DNA from: Pisolithus tinctorius | Taxonomy: Eukaryota; Basidiomycota; Agaricomycetes; Boletales; Pisolithaceae | Reading direction: 5' to 3' | DNA: 64,000 bases | Assembly (NCBI GenBank): GCA_024663395.1 | Contig: JANFAH010000052.1 | Location: 310,001-374,000 of the forward strand | Part shown: piece by piece, positions 44,430 through 54,375 of the stretch | How positions within the stretch are numbered: the stretch's first letter is position 1 | How the letters are laid out: every line of letters begins with the position of its first letter | Position numbers and translations under genes: made by a program | Notes under the pieces: generated by a model | Databases searched by the model: none | What the model saw: the letters and a program-made list of their open reading frames with translations, nothing else | What the model was told of the DNA's origin: nothing

Positions 44430-45074
44430 TGTTATGCCGACGACTCGTATCGCGCCACGAATCGAGTGCAGTGGAGCACAAGCACGTGACTGCGCGAGCG
44501 GGGCGCGTAATTTAACTTCACTAGCGACGGGACACTAGTCTTGGCCAACCGAAGTCGTACTGGCGAGTCCTTGTTGGTACAATGCACAGAGCTAAGGGTG
44601 GTTGCAAAGTAGATTTTGAATGGAGGGCCAGTACGATACATGCGGGTTTATATACACCTGTACAATACTGCGGGCCAAACATTCGAACACTCGTACAGTC
44701 GTTCACCCAAGTCCGGACAAGGCAAGACGGAGTCATTGCGATGCAGGCGCAAGGGTGAACAAGGGTAAATGAGGGACTAACCGCGTGTAGGCGAAACAAG
44801 TGGAGCGTTCACCCGGGGTGAACACGTCACGTGACCGCATGGATCAGGGCCACCAGCGGATCACGGAAGGAAGGGGAAGCAGACGTAACGTCTGGATATA
44901 GTACAACGCAGGGTTGACAGGGGTCAACCATAAAAGGAAACAGAAAGGGGAAACGTACAGAACGCAGGGCGAAGCCCTGCGGAAAGGTAAGGGAACGTCC
45001 CCTGAGGCGGGACAGCGCACGAATGTATAGCGTAAGTGTCTGTAAGAGGGAATAAATGCGAGCGCAGCGTAACA
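44430..45074 (-). repeat. 3' LTR of gypsy 2
   Basis: 645 bp, ends TGTTA/TAACA. It contains the empty target site of element G near 44691 (ACACTCGTACAG). Confidence 0.95.
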
Positions 45075-45092
45075 TCACCCCCCCCTCAAGGC
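45075..45092 (-). promoter_or_regulatory. Polypurine tract of gypsy 2
   Basis: Plus strand TCACCCCCCCCTCAAGG beside the LTR, in element sense a G8 run followed by TGA and the LTR. Confidence 0.7.
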
Positions 45093-46530
45093 CTGAGGTC
45101 CTCCGAAGGCGGGTAGAGGCCTTGTTGTACCCAGGAGCGGATTTCGGAATTAGTTGCCACCGCGAGCTGGGCAGTTAGACGACCAATGTCCAAGGCATGA
45201 ACATCGGTAACAGGCGAATTGATGGAGGGGATATTGCCAATTGACGGGAACGAGCCCACCAAGTTCTCTCTTACTGAGGGCGGAGATAGGTACAGGGACG
45301 AAGGGAGTTGCTGGTAGAGCTCTTGATGTCTGAGTAGCGTTGAAGATGGCTCTTCCAGCGGCGTCACCTCAGGCCTGAGTAAAGAAGTCGAGCCAGTTGC
45401 GGGGCGATCCGTTGAAGGGGACGGATGCGAGCACGTCCGCGATGGCCTGGAAGTGCTCTCGACCCTGGCCCGGTACAATCTTCTCCCAGCAATCGCGACA
45501 CCTCGCTTCGACATCTCTTTCAGTCTCTCCGCTTCCTCCGGTTCCATGTTGTACCGACTGTCGGAGGTCAGTTTCTTCTCCTGCGATCTTCCGTGCTTCC
45601 ATTCTGTCAAGGTCCGAAGGTAGGCCCAATCTTCCAGACGCTGCTTGATACGTCGGAGGGAGGAGCCCACGGACCACGACGTCGACCGGAGTTCTGTCGA
45701 GGAAAGCCTGAAAGGAAGAGATGAGGGACGGGCCGTAGTCCTCGTGGATGATCTTGATGACGGCTTCTTGGGTCTTAAGAGTTTCCTGGAGGATAGCGGA
45801 GTTTGCCTTGTCGATGTCTTCGTATGTGTGCGCTTCAAAACTCCCTTCCGCCATAGCTACCTGGTCGTGTACGCGCTTACCGATCACTTCTGAGCTTCTG
45901 AAGATCTTAGACAGCACCCATAGATGCTCGTGATGTTCTCCTGCTCTCCAGCCGTGTGATTCCCAGCGCTCGAAGTCGTTAAGCAGCCGCATGTAACCGA
46001 GGAAGACGCTTGCCTCAGGAGCCACCCATCGAGCTGTGGAGGGGGCTGCGGGTGTGACTGTGGGGGCCGAGAGGTTGGCCGGTGCAACTGAAGGTGCTGC
46101 ATAGGATGGGCCAGCACGAGGGAGCAGGGAGGGGGATCGGTAACCGGCTTGGGAGAGCGGAGGGGTGTTACAGGCTCTGAAAGTGGGGTCATAGCGAGGC
46201 TCGGGTGGTCCCGACTGAGCCTTGGACTTTCCCTTTCGGGCGTCCTTGCGAGCTCTTTGCAAAGCAGGGACTGAGCGGATGACTGGACACGGGTATGCAC
46301 GCGGCGGAGGCGATGGAGTCGTGAAGGGGTTGGTAGGTACCGCCATGTGAGGAGTTGGCGGATACTGCGGGGGATATGGAGCGTACCGGTGGTTCTGAGA
46401 GGCGGGGAGCAGGACTGGCATTGCTATAGAAGTATGGGCGAGAGGGATCATAGGGCTCGTCGATGTCGGCATGGAAGTCATTGTCAAAGTAGTCGGAGCC
46501 GGGGTTTTCAGTGTTGGGGGTGTAGGACAT
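45086..46530 (-). CDS. Gypsy 2 ORF3, accessory protein of unknown function (frame-shifted)
   Basis: Sense-strand coding region between the chromodomain end and the 3' LTR. It begins with MSYTPNTENPGSDYFDND at 46530, right after the pol stop. A Pro/Ser/Tyr-rich N-terminal half (YPPQYPPTPHMAVP, YPCPVIRSVPALQ) and a predicted helical domain (VFLGYMRLLNDFERW, EHLWVLSKIFRSSEVIGKRVHDQVAMAE, FQAFLDRTPVDVVV) are read in a second frame, and the last ~95 residues (EVTPLEEPSSTLL ... WVQQGLYPPSEDL) in a third. The length is about 480 residues if one gene. Whether the changes are mutations or introns is unclear. No family recognised; no env-like signal peptide or membrane segment. Confidence 0.55.
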
Positions 46531-46536
46531 TGCGGG

Positions 46537-49500
46537 TCAGAGGTTGTGGACGCGCTTGTACTCCCCCAAGACCTCTGGGGCATTTATAAGGTTGTCCTCG
46601 CTCTCCCAGCTGTTCTGGGAGTGCGGGTAACCGAGCCACTTGACAAGGTAGAGGTACTTTTGCTGCAGGGTTTTACCGGACTCTTTAGATGATGACTTGA
46701 CCTTGCGCGCACGTTTGTGTTTAAGTATAGCCTCAACTTCCCATTTGTTCTCATCTCCTACCAATTCTGGTGGAGGCGGGGGTTGTGCCGGGCCGGATTC
46801 GTGTGTTTCGACGAAGGGAGTAAGTTTGGATGCGTGGAAGATGGGGTGTACACGCCAGCTAGGGGGTAAGTTTGGATGCGTGGAAGATGGGGTGTACACG
46901 CCAGCTAGGGGGTAGCTGCAGCTTGTAGGCGACCGGGCTGATCTGTTCGGAAATTACAAATGGGCTGTGACGTCGGGGCGCAAGCTTCTTCGACGGAACA
47001 TCCCTTTTTAGGTCAGATGTGTCGAGCCAAACCTTATCTCCTACGGAGAACTCCGTGTATGTTCCCTTCGACCAGGATTTCATCAACTCCTGGGCCTTCT
47101 TATGAGCGATTATCGCAGCGTCCCGATTAGCTGCCAACTGCTCGAGTCGGTCTCCCGCGAGTGACTCCTGCGGGGGTTGTCCCATAGGGTAAGGAGCGGG
47201 GTCAAAACCGTACATAAGCGAGTAAGGCGATTGGTTGTGGGACGAGTGCACGTGTGAATTATGCGCCATTTGTGCATCCGGGAGTTTGGTGTGCCAGTTG
47301 TGTGGGTCCACGTCCGCATACATGCGGAGGTAGGTCCCTACCTCTTGGTTAACACGTTCGGCCTCGCCATTGGTCTGCAGATGGTATGTGGTGGAGGCTT
47401 TGAGTTCGATTCCGAGGGCTCGGTAGAGATCCCTGGTAAAGGCGGACACGAACTGAGGGCCTCGGTCCGAGATAACAGCTTCCGGGACACCCCAATGAGG
47501 ATAGACGTAGGCGTGGTAGAGATCGGCTATGCCGACACTGTCCACGGTCTTAGTAGTCGGTAGGAAGAACGCACCCTTTGTGAGTCCCTGATCGACGATG
47601 GTGAGGATGGAGTCGTACTTGCCACTGGACAGGGGCAAGTCGGTAACCAGATCCATCGAGATCTGCTTGAACGGGAAGGGGTTCTTTGCTACGTCATGCG
47701 GGGTTATAGGGGGTGTAGTCGGATGTGTGTTGACCTTGTTGGCTTGGCACGAGGGGCAACCTTTGCAGTAGTTTTGGATGGACTGGTACATGCTGGGCCA
47801 CCAGACATATTTGTTCATCTTCTTCATCATTGCCTTTACTCCGGGGTGCCCAAAGGCGGGGGTGTCGTGATACTGCCGAAGGACGTCTTGGCGGACTGGT
47901 TCCGGTACGAAGATCCTTCTTCCTTTTCTCCTGACTCCGTCAGACCCTTCTGTTGTTTCAGGGGTGGAGAAGGACGTGGAGGCCTTTTTCACCTCCTGGT
48001 ACAGGTCAGCATTGAGCTGGAACACGCGTCCTTTACCTTTCCGAGCCTTTTGCTTGTCCTCAGGTGGGCGCTCGGCAGGTTCTCCATCTTTGAGAGAGAC
48101 CTTTCGGATGGGTGGGGGAGCCGCGGAGGGCTCGGGAATGGTCCGATCGATCTTGAAAAGGGAAACAACGGAGGGTCTCACCCCCCCCTCAAGCCAAACG
48201 GCCTTTGGAAGTAGGGTAGAGACGGTCTCCGGCTCGGCGTTGAAATCCGAGCGGCGCGAGAGGGTATCAGCGGCAGAATTCTTGACTCCTGCTATGTGGA
48301 CGAACTGTAACGGGTACTCCTGTAGGGTAGCTTGCCAGCAGGCTTGTCGGGCTGTAAGCTTCTGTGGTTGTGCGTAGTACGTGATATTCTGGTGGTTGGT
48401 GTAGACCCGAGTCGGCTCCGGCGGGGACAAGAGGTAAGGCTGCCATTGTTTGAGGGCGCGCATTACCACGAGCATCTCCAGGTCGTAGACCTGGTAGTTT
48501 TGTTCCGCTCCGGTCAGCGACTGAGACATATACGCACATGGGTGGAGTGTTCCCGAGTCGTCGGCTTGTGACAGGATGGCACCAGTGCCAAGCTTGGAGG
48601 CGTCGGTGTGGAGTACAAAGGGCTTCCGGAGGTCCGGAAGACGAAGAACGGGTTTGGACGAGAGGGCCTTCTTGAGATCCTCGAAGGCGGAGCTTTGCTC
48701 CAGGCCCCAAGTCCATTTTGCGTTTTTCTTAGAGAGGTCGTGCAGCGGGCGGGCAGTCTGCGAGAAGCCGGAAATAAACTGTCGGTAGAAGTTACAGAAC
48801 CCTAGGAATGACCGAAGTTCCTTGAGAGTCGTTGGCGTGGGCCATGTTTTGATGGCCTCGATCTTAATTTCCGACGGTTCGTACTGTCCCTGACGGATCA
48901 CGAACCCCAAGAACTCTATCTCTTCGGCTTCGAAGGTACACTTCCTCAGCTTCAGATGGAGGTGTTCCTTGGTGGCGATTTGCAGAAAGCGGCGGACCGC
49001 CTCGCGAAGACCTTCTCTTGTTTTTGAGTGTATGGTGACGTCATCCATGAAGATGATGGCCTTTCTCTCGTTTTTGAGTTCTCCAAACGTGTGGTCCATG
49101 TACCTCTGGAAGGTCGGCGGTGAGTTACACTGCCCGAAGAACATTACCGTGGGTTCGAAGAGTCCTCTAGGGGTTATGAAGGCCCCTTTCCACTCGTCTC
49201 CCTCTCTGACCCTTATATTGGTAAACCCCTAACGGACATCGAACTTGGCGAAGTAGTGGGAGCCGGCAAGCTCGTCCAGCAGGGTCTTGACATCGGGGAG
49301 GGGATACGAGTCGATAACGGTGTGAGAGTTCAGGTACCGATAGTCTTGGATGAGTCTCCATTTTCCGTCTTTCTTTCCTACGAAAAAGACAGGGGCTGCC
49401 TGCGAAGATTTCGAGGGGCGGATCTTTCCACACTTGAGGTTCTCGTCGATGAACTCATTGAGTCCCTTGAGTTCGTCAAGTGAGAGTGGATAGATGGCTC

Positions 49501-50209
49501 CTTTCTTCGGCTGGAAGCCGGGCTTCAGGCAGATCTCGTGATCGAGGAAACCTCGATGTGGCGGAAGAGGGATTTCTTCTTCGGAGAAGACTACCAAGAA
49601 GTCCCAATATTCCGAAGGTAAATCAACCTCTGCTTGAACATGTGAAGCTTCGAGTTTCGTAGAAATAGACGTGCGGGTTATTTTGACGGTCCGGGCGAAG
49701 TCGGTTCCGCGGACACGATTCTTCCTGTCGAGGCCATGGTCGAGCTCACCCCAGCCGATTAGCTTTCTGGAGGTCCAGCTAATTATGGGGTTGTGCTCTT
49801 TGAGCCAAGGCATTCCGAGAAGGAGGGATTCCCAGTTTCCGAGCTTGAGGATGTAAGCGCGGATATGCATAGTCTTTCCCCAGATCTTGGCTCTGAAGGA
49901 AGCAATGTGGGTTACCCAATCTCCGGTTTTGCCTTTGTAGCTTCTTGATTCCCATGGGCGAGCGATTTTTCGTGTCGGGATTTCGTACTTCTCAACTATT
50001 GCCGGATCGATGATGTTTGTTTCGGCACCCGAGTCGAGGATGGTTCGGACGGTAGCATTTTGTCGGTCAACGAGGTAAACGAAACCAGCGATAGAAGTGA
50101 TTGACATATCTTGTTTGTAATCATACACTTTTTCAGTCTCTATCTTAACCTCTACCTTCCAAGATACTATGGGCTCTCTTCCTGACGCTACACCAGGGGA
50201 GCCTTTCAA
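46537..50209 (-). pseudogene. Gypsy 2 Pol (PR-RT-RH-IN-chromodomain), one stop and one frameshift
   Basis: Entered by -1 shift from gag. Protease ILDSGAETNIID (~50030), RT (FFVGKKDGKWRLIQDYRYLN; box IIFMDDVTIH), RNase H (LHTDASKLGTGAIL; YTNHQNITYY), integrase zinc finger (H...H...CPSCQ), core (TIVDQGLTKGAFFLPT, ISDRGPQFVSAF, GEAERVNQE), C-terminal domain (YTEFSVGDKVWLDT) and chromodomain (WEVEAILKHK ... LVKWLGYPHSQNSW). TAG at 49229-49231 replaces an expected Trp in FDVR(W)GF. A 46 bp tandem duplication (46820-46911) repeats the PPSWRVHPIFHASKLTP region and shifts the frame before the chromodomain. Apart from these it is intact. Confidence 0.93.
46820..46911 (-). repeat. 46 bp perfect tandem duplication in gypsy 2 pol
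   Basis: Copies at 46820-46865 and 46866-46911. 46 is not a multiple of 3, so the downstream chromodomain leaves the frame. Confidence 0.9.
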
Positions 50210-50214
50210 AAATC
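50206..50214 (-). promoter_or_regulatory. Gag-pol -1 frameshift site of gypsy 2
   Basis: GAT TTT TGA in element sense. Slipping back on T5 reads TTT TTG AAA and continues in pol. Confidence 0.55.
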
Positions 50215-51684
50215 TGGTTGTCCTTTCGGACCACCGTCATCCGTGGGTTCGTCATTCTCCCCACAGGAATTGGCGACGGATTCCAAATCTTCCTCCTCTT
50301 CGGAATTCTTGTCAAACTCCTCGAGCATTGCCAGGATGCGGGTGCGGAATTTCTGGGCTGAGGAAGACTTGCTGTTTGTTGCGGACGAGGGACATCTAGA
50401 CTTCATGTGTCCTGTCTTACCGCATCCATAACAGGTGGGAGCTTCGCTCTGTGATCGGACCTTTGCCTTCCGATCAACATCCATGGTGTAGGGGTCTCGG
50501 TACGGAGTTTTCGGGACCGGGGAGGACGACTTCGGTCCATGAGTTTGTTCCTGCTTCCACAGGTAGGAACAGTCCTGGGAGGAAGCTTTTCCAGAAAAGA
50601 CCTTGAGGGTCGCCATAGCGGCGCGCGCGGATGTGGCTTGGCAGATCCAGTCTTCCACTGTGTTGGGTTTGGGGCCTGACATGAGGATCCACTTATTGAC
50701 TTCCTTGCTAAGGCCTTTCCCAAAGAACACCGTGGCGGTGGTATCTTTGGTAGAGATCTGGGCCTTGTTGAGGCAGTTGTGGAAGTCGGCAATGTACTCG
50801 TCAAGGGAGCGGTCTCCTTGGCAGATGGCCGACAGGTAGATTAGCGCGGTTGCTTTGGCATCACCTACTTGGAAGGTCTCTTTTAACTTCGCGACAAACT
50901 CGTCCCATCCGTCGAAGATTCTAAGGTCACCAAGGGCTGTGGTGTTTTCATTGACATAGGCTTCCACGAAGGCGTGGGCCGAGCCACTGCCCATATAAGA
51001 AAGGGCGAAGGCGATCTTGGACTGATCTTCATAGTAGATGTGGTCATTGGTGGCCAAGTAGAGTTTGACGCTGCTTAACCAGGCGGAGAAGTCCTGGTGT
51101 GCCCCGGTATACGGGAAGGGTTTGTTTAAGCCGATTTCTTTCAGTCCGCTCCCCCTAGAGTCGCAATCCTTTCCTTTCTCCTCGGATCCTCGGGGAGGGC
51201 CTTTAGGCTTTTCCACATCTCGGTTAAAGAGGGACTTGTAGAAGTGCACAGCCATTTCAGGGGTTACCTTACTCTGACTGGTGAAGGGGTCCTGGAGCGA
51301 AAGTCCAGAGGTTTGGTGGGCGAGTTCTTCTGCCATCGGGTCGGCGGAAGTGGGTAGATATATATCGGTGGATGAGTCGGACGGCAAGGGGTCTGCTGGT
51401 CCGGCTGGCCCTTGAGATTCAAGAATGTCTGAGCCGAGAGGCTCCGGGTCTCGGTATGAAGTAAAGTTGACAGGTGAGGTCGATTCTGCCGCCTGCCCAA
51501 GTTGAGGCCTTACCAGCAGGTCTTCAAGACCTATACAGGGTTTGGGTGTGTCGACCGAAGGGTGACGAATAAGTGGTCTCGCTTGGAGAACCTCTTTTCC
51601 TTTACGAGTGGGTACGGGGGGTTTGAACGAGGAGGCTGCTGATGGAGGCCTCCGACTTCCTTCTTCTTGGCGGTGCGAAGACAC
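50206..51684 (-). CDS. Gypsy 2 Gag (492 aa)
   Basis: Uninterrupted from MSSHRQEEGSRRPP at 51684 to TGA at 50206. Disordered, Pro/Ser-rich N-terminal third; gag core with FSAWLSSVKLYLATND, AFALSYMGSGSAHAF, FVAKLKETFQVGDAKATA, LDEYIADFHNCLNKAQ; zinc knuckle C-x2-C-x4-H-x4-C (CYGCGKTGHMKSRC, ~50412-50453); acidic C-terminus ending PDF. The end context GAT TTT TGA equals that of gypsy 1 and pol lies in the -1 frame. A true ATG start and no stop make it the best preserved TE gene in the window. Confidence 0.93.
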   Translation of the reverse strand: MSSHRQEEGSRRPPSAASSFKPPVPTRKGKEVLQARPLIRHPSVDTPKPCIGLEDLLVRPQLGQAAESTSPVNFTSYRDPEPLGSDILESQGPAGPADPLPSDSSTDIYLPTSADPMAEELAHQTSGLSLQDPFTSQSKVTPEMAVHFYKSLFNRDVEKPKGPPRGSEEKGKDCDSRGSGLKEIGLNKPFPYTGAHQDFSAWLSSVKLYLATNDHIYYEDQSKIAFALSYMGSGSAHAFVEAYVNENTTALGDLRIFDGWDEFVAKLKETFQVGDAKATALIYLSAICQGDRSLDEYIADFHNCLNKAQISTKDTTATVFFGKGLSKEVNKWILMSGPKPNTVEDWICQATSARAAMATLKVFSGKASSQDCSYLWKQEQTHGPKSSSPVPKTPYRDPYTMDVDRKAKVRSQSEAPTCYGCGKTGHMKSRCPSSATNSKSSSAQKFRTRILAMLEEFDKNSEEEEDLESVANSCGENDEPTDDGGPKGQPDF

Positions 51685-51855
51685 GTTGACGAAGGGGAAG
51701 GTTAGTGCTGAGAGTTAGGGGCTAGCTCACTGATATTAAGTCAGTGGTTCCTGTTAGAGTGGCGGGAGGTGGACGTTTTGCAGGCTATTTTGCCTAGCAA
51801 GGATTCCAGTCCACAGGTATCCGAAGGGTATTCCAGGCTTTGATGTGTCCGGGTG

Positions 51856-51868
51856 ATTCGAAATCTTC
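51856..51868 (-). promoter_or_regulatory. Self-priming type primer-binding site of gypsy 2
   Basis: In element sense AGATTTCGAAT (51866-51856), two bases after the LTR end. It is the exact complement of the predicted mRNA 5' end (ATTCGAAATCT, 52060-52050) in the adjacent 5' LTR. Confidence 0.65.
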
Positions 51869-52049
51869 TGTTATGCCGACGACTCGTATCACGCCACGAA
51901 TCAAGTGCAGTGGAGCACAAGCACGTGACTGCACGAGCGGGGCGCGTAATTTAACTTCACTAGCGACGGGACACTAGTCTTGGCCAACCGAAGTCGTACT
52001 GGTGAGTCCTTGTTGGTACAATGCGCAGAGCTAAGGGTGGTTGCAAAGT

Positions 52050-52093
52050 AGATTTCGAATGGAGGGCCAGTACGATACATGCGGGTTTATATA
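52050..52093 (-). promoter_or_regulatory. Predicted promoter and transcription start of gypsy 2
   Basis: In element sense TATATAAA (52093-52086) is followed 25-26 nt later by ATTCGAAATCT starting at 52060, the 11 nt complementary to the primer-binding site. Confidence 0.6.
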
Positions 52094-52266
52094 CACCTGT
52101 ACAATACTGCGGGCCAAACATTCAAACACTCGTTGTGAGTCAAAGTGTGGAAAGGCAGTGGGAACCAACCAAAACCAACACAAAAGACAAAAGTAGAGCG
52201 AGTGGTGGTGTGCCTCCGCGGAACCTGGAGTGCAGAAAACCTAAATGGGGGGGAGTTTCAATGGCA

Positions 52267-52446
52267 GGTGCTCCTAGTGCAAGTCGTCGACGAGTTACGC
52301 AGGAGTAGATGAATGGATGATGTCTGAGGAGGGGATGCTGAACAGAGCAGGGGTGTTCAGCCGAAAGGACTTGGGAGTAAATGGATTTCGATAGGATGTG
52401 CTCCTGGCGCAAGTCGATGACGAGTTACACAGGAGTGGATGGATGA
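52267..52446. repeat. Direct repeats of ~50 bp inside element G
   Basis: GTGCTCCTAGTGCAAGTCG...GAGTTACGCAGGAGT (52267-52320) recurs with small changes at 52397-52446. Confidence 0.7.
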
Positions 52447-53103
52447 CTAAACAAGAGGTTGCTGACTAAGCACTGATGATACTGCTGATGATGAATAGAG
52501 GTAGATAGACCCTTGATGGAGCCTCAACTACCAATGATATAAATGAAGACAGATAGACTCTTCCGAATGAGCCTCAACTGTCGACGACGAGATATGCTGA
52601 GCTGAGCTGACTTCTGGATTGCTTCTTGATTGATTCTGGGTAGCCAAGTACATGGGGGTTTATATACTGAGGGGGGAGCACAGCTTGTGACAAACAAGGC
52701 ACAAACACTTGGTAAGTAATGAGTAAGGACTGAGTAATCATGATGAGTAAGCGAGAAACGAAAAGTAAGCAAGCAAAGAAGATTGGTAAGTATTGGCAAT
52801 GAACGAGTCAAGGATAGTCAAAATATCACAGAATGAGTCAAATAGAGTCAGAAACTGAGTAAGCGCACTGATATCACATTAGGGGGTGGCGATGCAAGTC
52901 AGATCTCGGCGGAGACATCTCTAGACCCAAAGACGGCATGACAGATGGACGGTGTTTCCAGATAGGGAAGTATTAATTCCAGAATTGAAGGGCATGAGTC
53001 AGGTGTCAAAGGGGGCTAGGGCATTGGGGGTCTGTGGGGCAATGAGAGCATACGCGATCACGTCTCCCACCCTTCCATCCTCTCAGCGAAGTTAACAAAA
53101 ACT

Positions 53104-53767
53104 TCATGGATGGGGTTCTGATGGAGGAGGAGGAGAAGGAGGGACGTCTTCTGCTGGATCTTGCAGTAGGAAGGCAAGATGCATGTCATACTCGTCATGA
53201 ATGCGATCAGGGAGGCTGGAGGACAGTAGATTATACTGCAGCTGTTGCAATGTGGGAAGAATGATGGACGAGACTGGAATAAAGACGGTGCAGGGAGCAG
53301 GGAGGAACGATCCATATGCTTCATCAAGAGGGGAGACTGAAACGACCACATAAGACCTTTCTAACCGAGTGACAGACCTGAGGTGACCAAAGAACGTCCT
53401 TCTGGAAGTCATACTGACAAGGAGAACACGCTGACCAAGCTGCATGGGACAGGACGGGGCTGACAATGACGGGATGAACCAGGGGGCTTCAGGACGGAAG
53501 CTGGTGGGAACGCCTGGCAGATATACATAGCCACTGTCTCTGGCAAATGAGACAAGCAAGATGATCGACGAAGAGGTGGCCATGATTGATGGACTTAGTG
53601 AAATGAGCATCTGATGGATGGAGTGCTGTAGAAACACGTAGGGTGCGAGGATCCTCTCCAAATTTGGAAGGAAGAATCGTGGGGCTGAGCACTTTAAGCG
53701 AGTATGTGAACCGAGTTGATATCTTTGGAAACGGCGGAGATACGACGAAAACCAGAATGCCGTACAC
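53104..53767 (-). pseudogene. ORF of element G, copy 2, one frameshift
   Basis: Starts MYGILVFVVSPPFPK at 53767, runs parallel to the ORF at 17401, shifts frame near 53590 and continues to 53104 (SGYVYLPGVPTSF, TSRRTFFGHLRSVTRL, IHDEYDMHLAFLLQDP, Pro-rich end). Together the two copies suggest an ancestral protein of about 220 residues. No recognised domain. Confidence 0.5.
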
Positions 53768-54375
53768 GGGCGCTAAAAACCTTTAATGCGCGCTTAACTC
53801 GCTTCCTCTTTTCTCTTTAGCACTGACGACTCGATCTTGTGCGAAGGATGACTGTTCACGTCCAACAGTCTTTCTACGCATGAGGCCTTTAGTCTTCATC
53901 TGCATGCTTGGGCATTGTGCACAACTCGTCAACGAGTTAGGCAGAGTCAGCTGTAACCATGTCCACAACACCTTTGGTGTGTGACATCGTACAGTCGTTC
54001 ACCCAAGTCCGGACAAGGCAAGATGGAGTCATTGCGATGCAGGCGCAAGGGTGAACAAGGGTAAATGAGGGACTAACCGCGTGTAGGCGAAACAAGTGGA
54101 GCGTTCACCCGGGGTGAACACGTCACATGACCGCATGGATCAGGGCCACCAGCGGATCACGGAAGGAAGGGGAAGCAGACATAACGTCCGGATATAGTAC
54201 AACGCGGGGTTGACAGGGGTCAACCATAAAAGGAAACGGAAAGGGGAAACGTATGGAACGCAGGGCGAAGCCCTGTGGAAAGGTAAGGGAATGTCCCCTG
54301 AGGCGGGACAGCACACGAACGTATAGCATAAGTGTCTGTAAGAGGGAATAAATGTGAGCACAGCATAACACCCAT

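Larger units (their letters stand above)
52134..53986 (-). mobile_element. Element G, copy 2: long LTR-like element with ORF, TSD TCGT
   Basis: 1,853 bp, TGTGAGTCAAAG...GTGTGTGACA on the plus strand, i.e. TGTCACACACC...TTTGACTCACA in ORF sense. Flanked by TCGT at 52130-52133 and 53987-53990; the unoccupied site in the other gypsy 2 LTR (near 44691) has one copy. It contains internal direct repeats and a coding region near its sense-start. Confidence 0.88.
44430..54370 (-). mobile_element. Gypsy 2: full-length chromodomain Ty3/gypsy retrotransposon, TSD CCCAT
   Basis: Flanked by CCCAT at 44425-44429 and 54371-54375, inside a WD40 unit of the NLR gene. The 3' LTR is 44430-45074 (645 bp), the 5' LTR 51869-54370 (645 bp plus element G copy 2). 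Internal order in element sense: primer site, gag, pol in the -1 frame, ORF3, polypurine tract. CpG-rich, young. Confidence 0.97.
51869..54370 (-). repeat. 5' LTR of gypsy 2 (split by element G)
   Basis: 51869-52133 and 53987-54370 together match the 645 bp 3' LTR. Differences seen between the two LTRs are CpG transitions. Confidence 0.93.

Noticed and set aside
45369..46583. Envelope gene in gypsy 2
   Set aside because: No signal peptide, membrane segment or cleavage-site pattern is visible; it is described only as ORF3.
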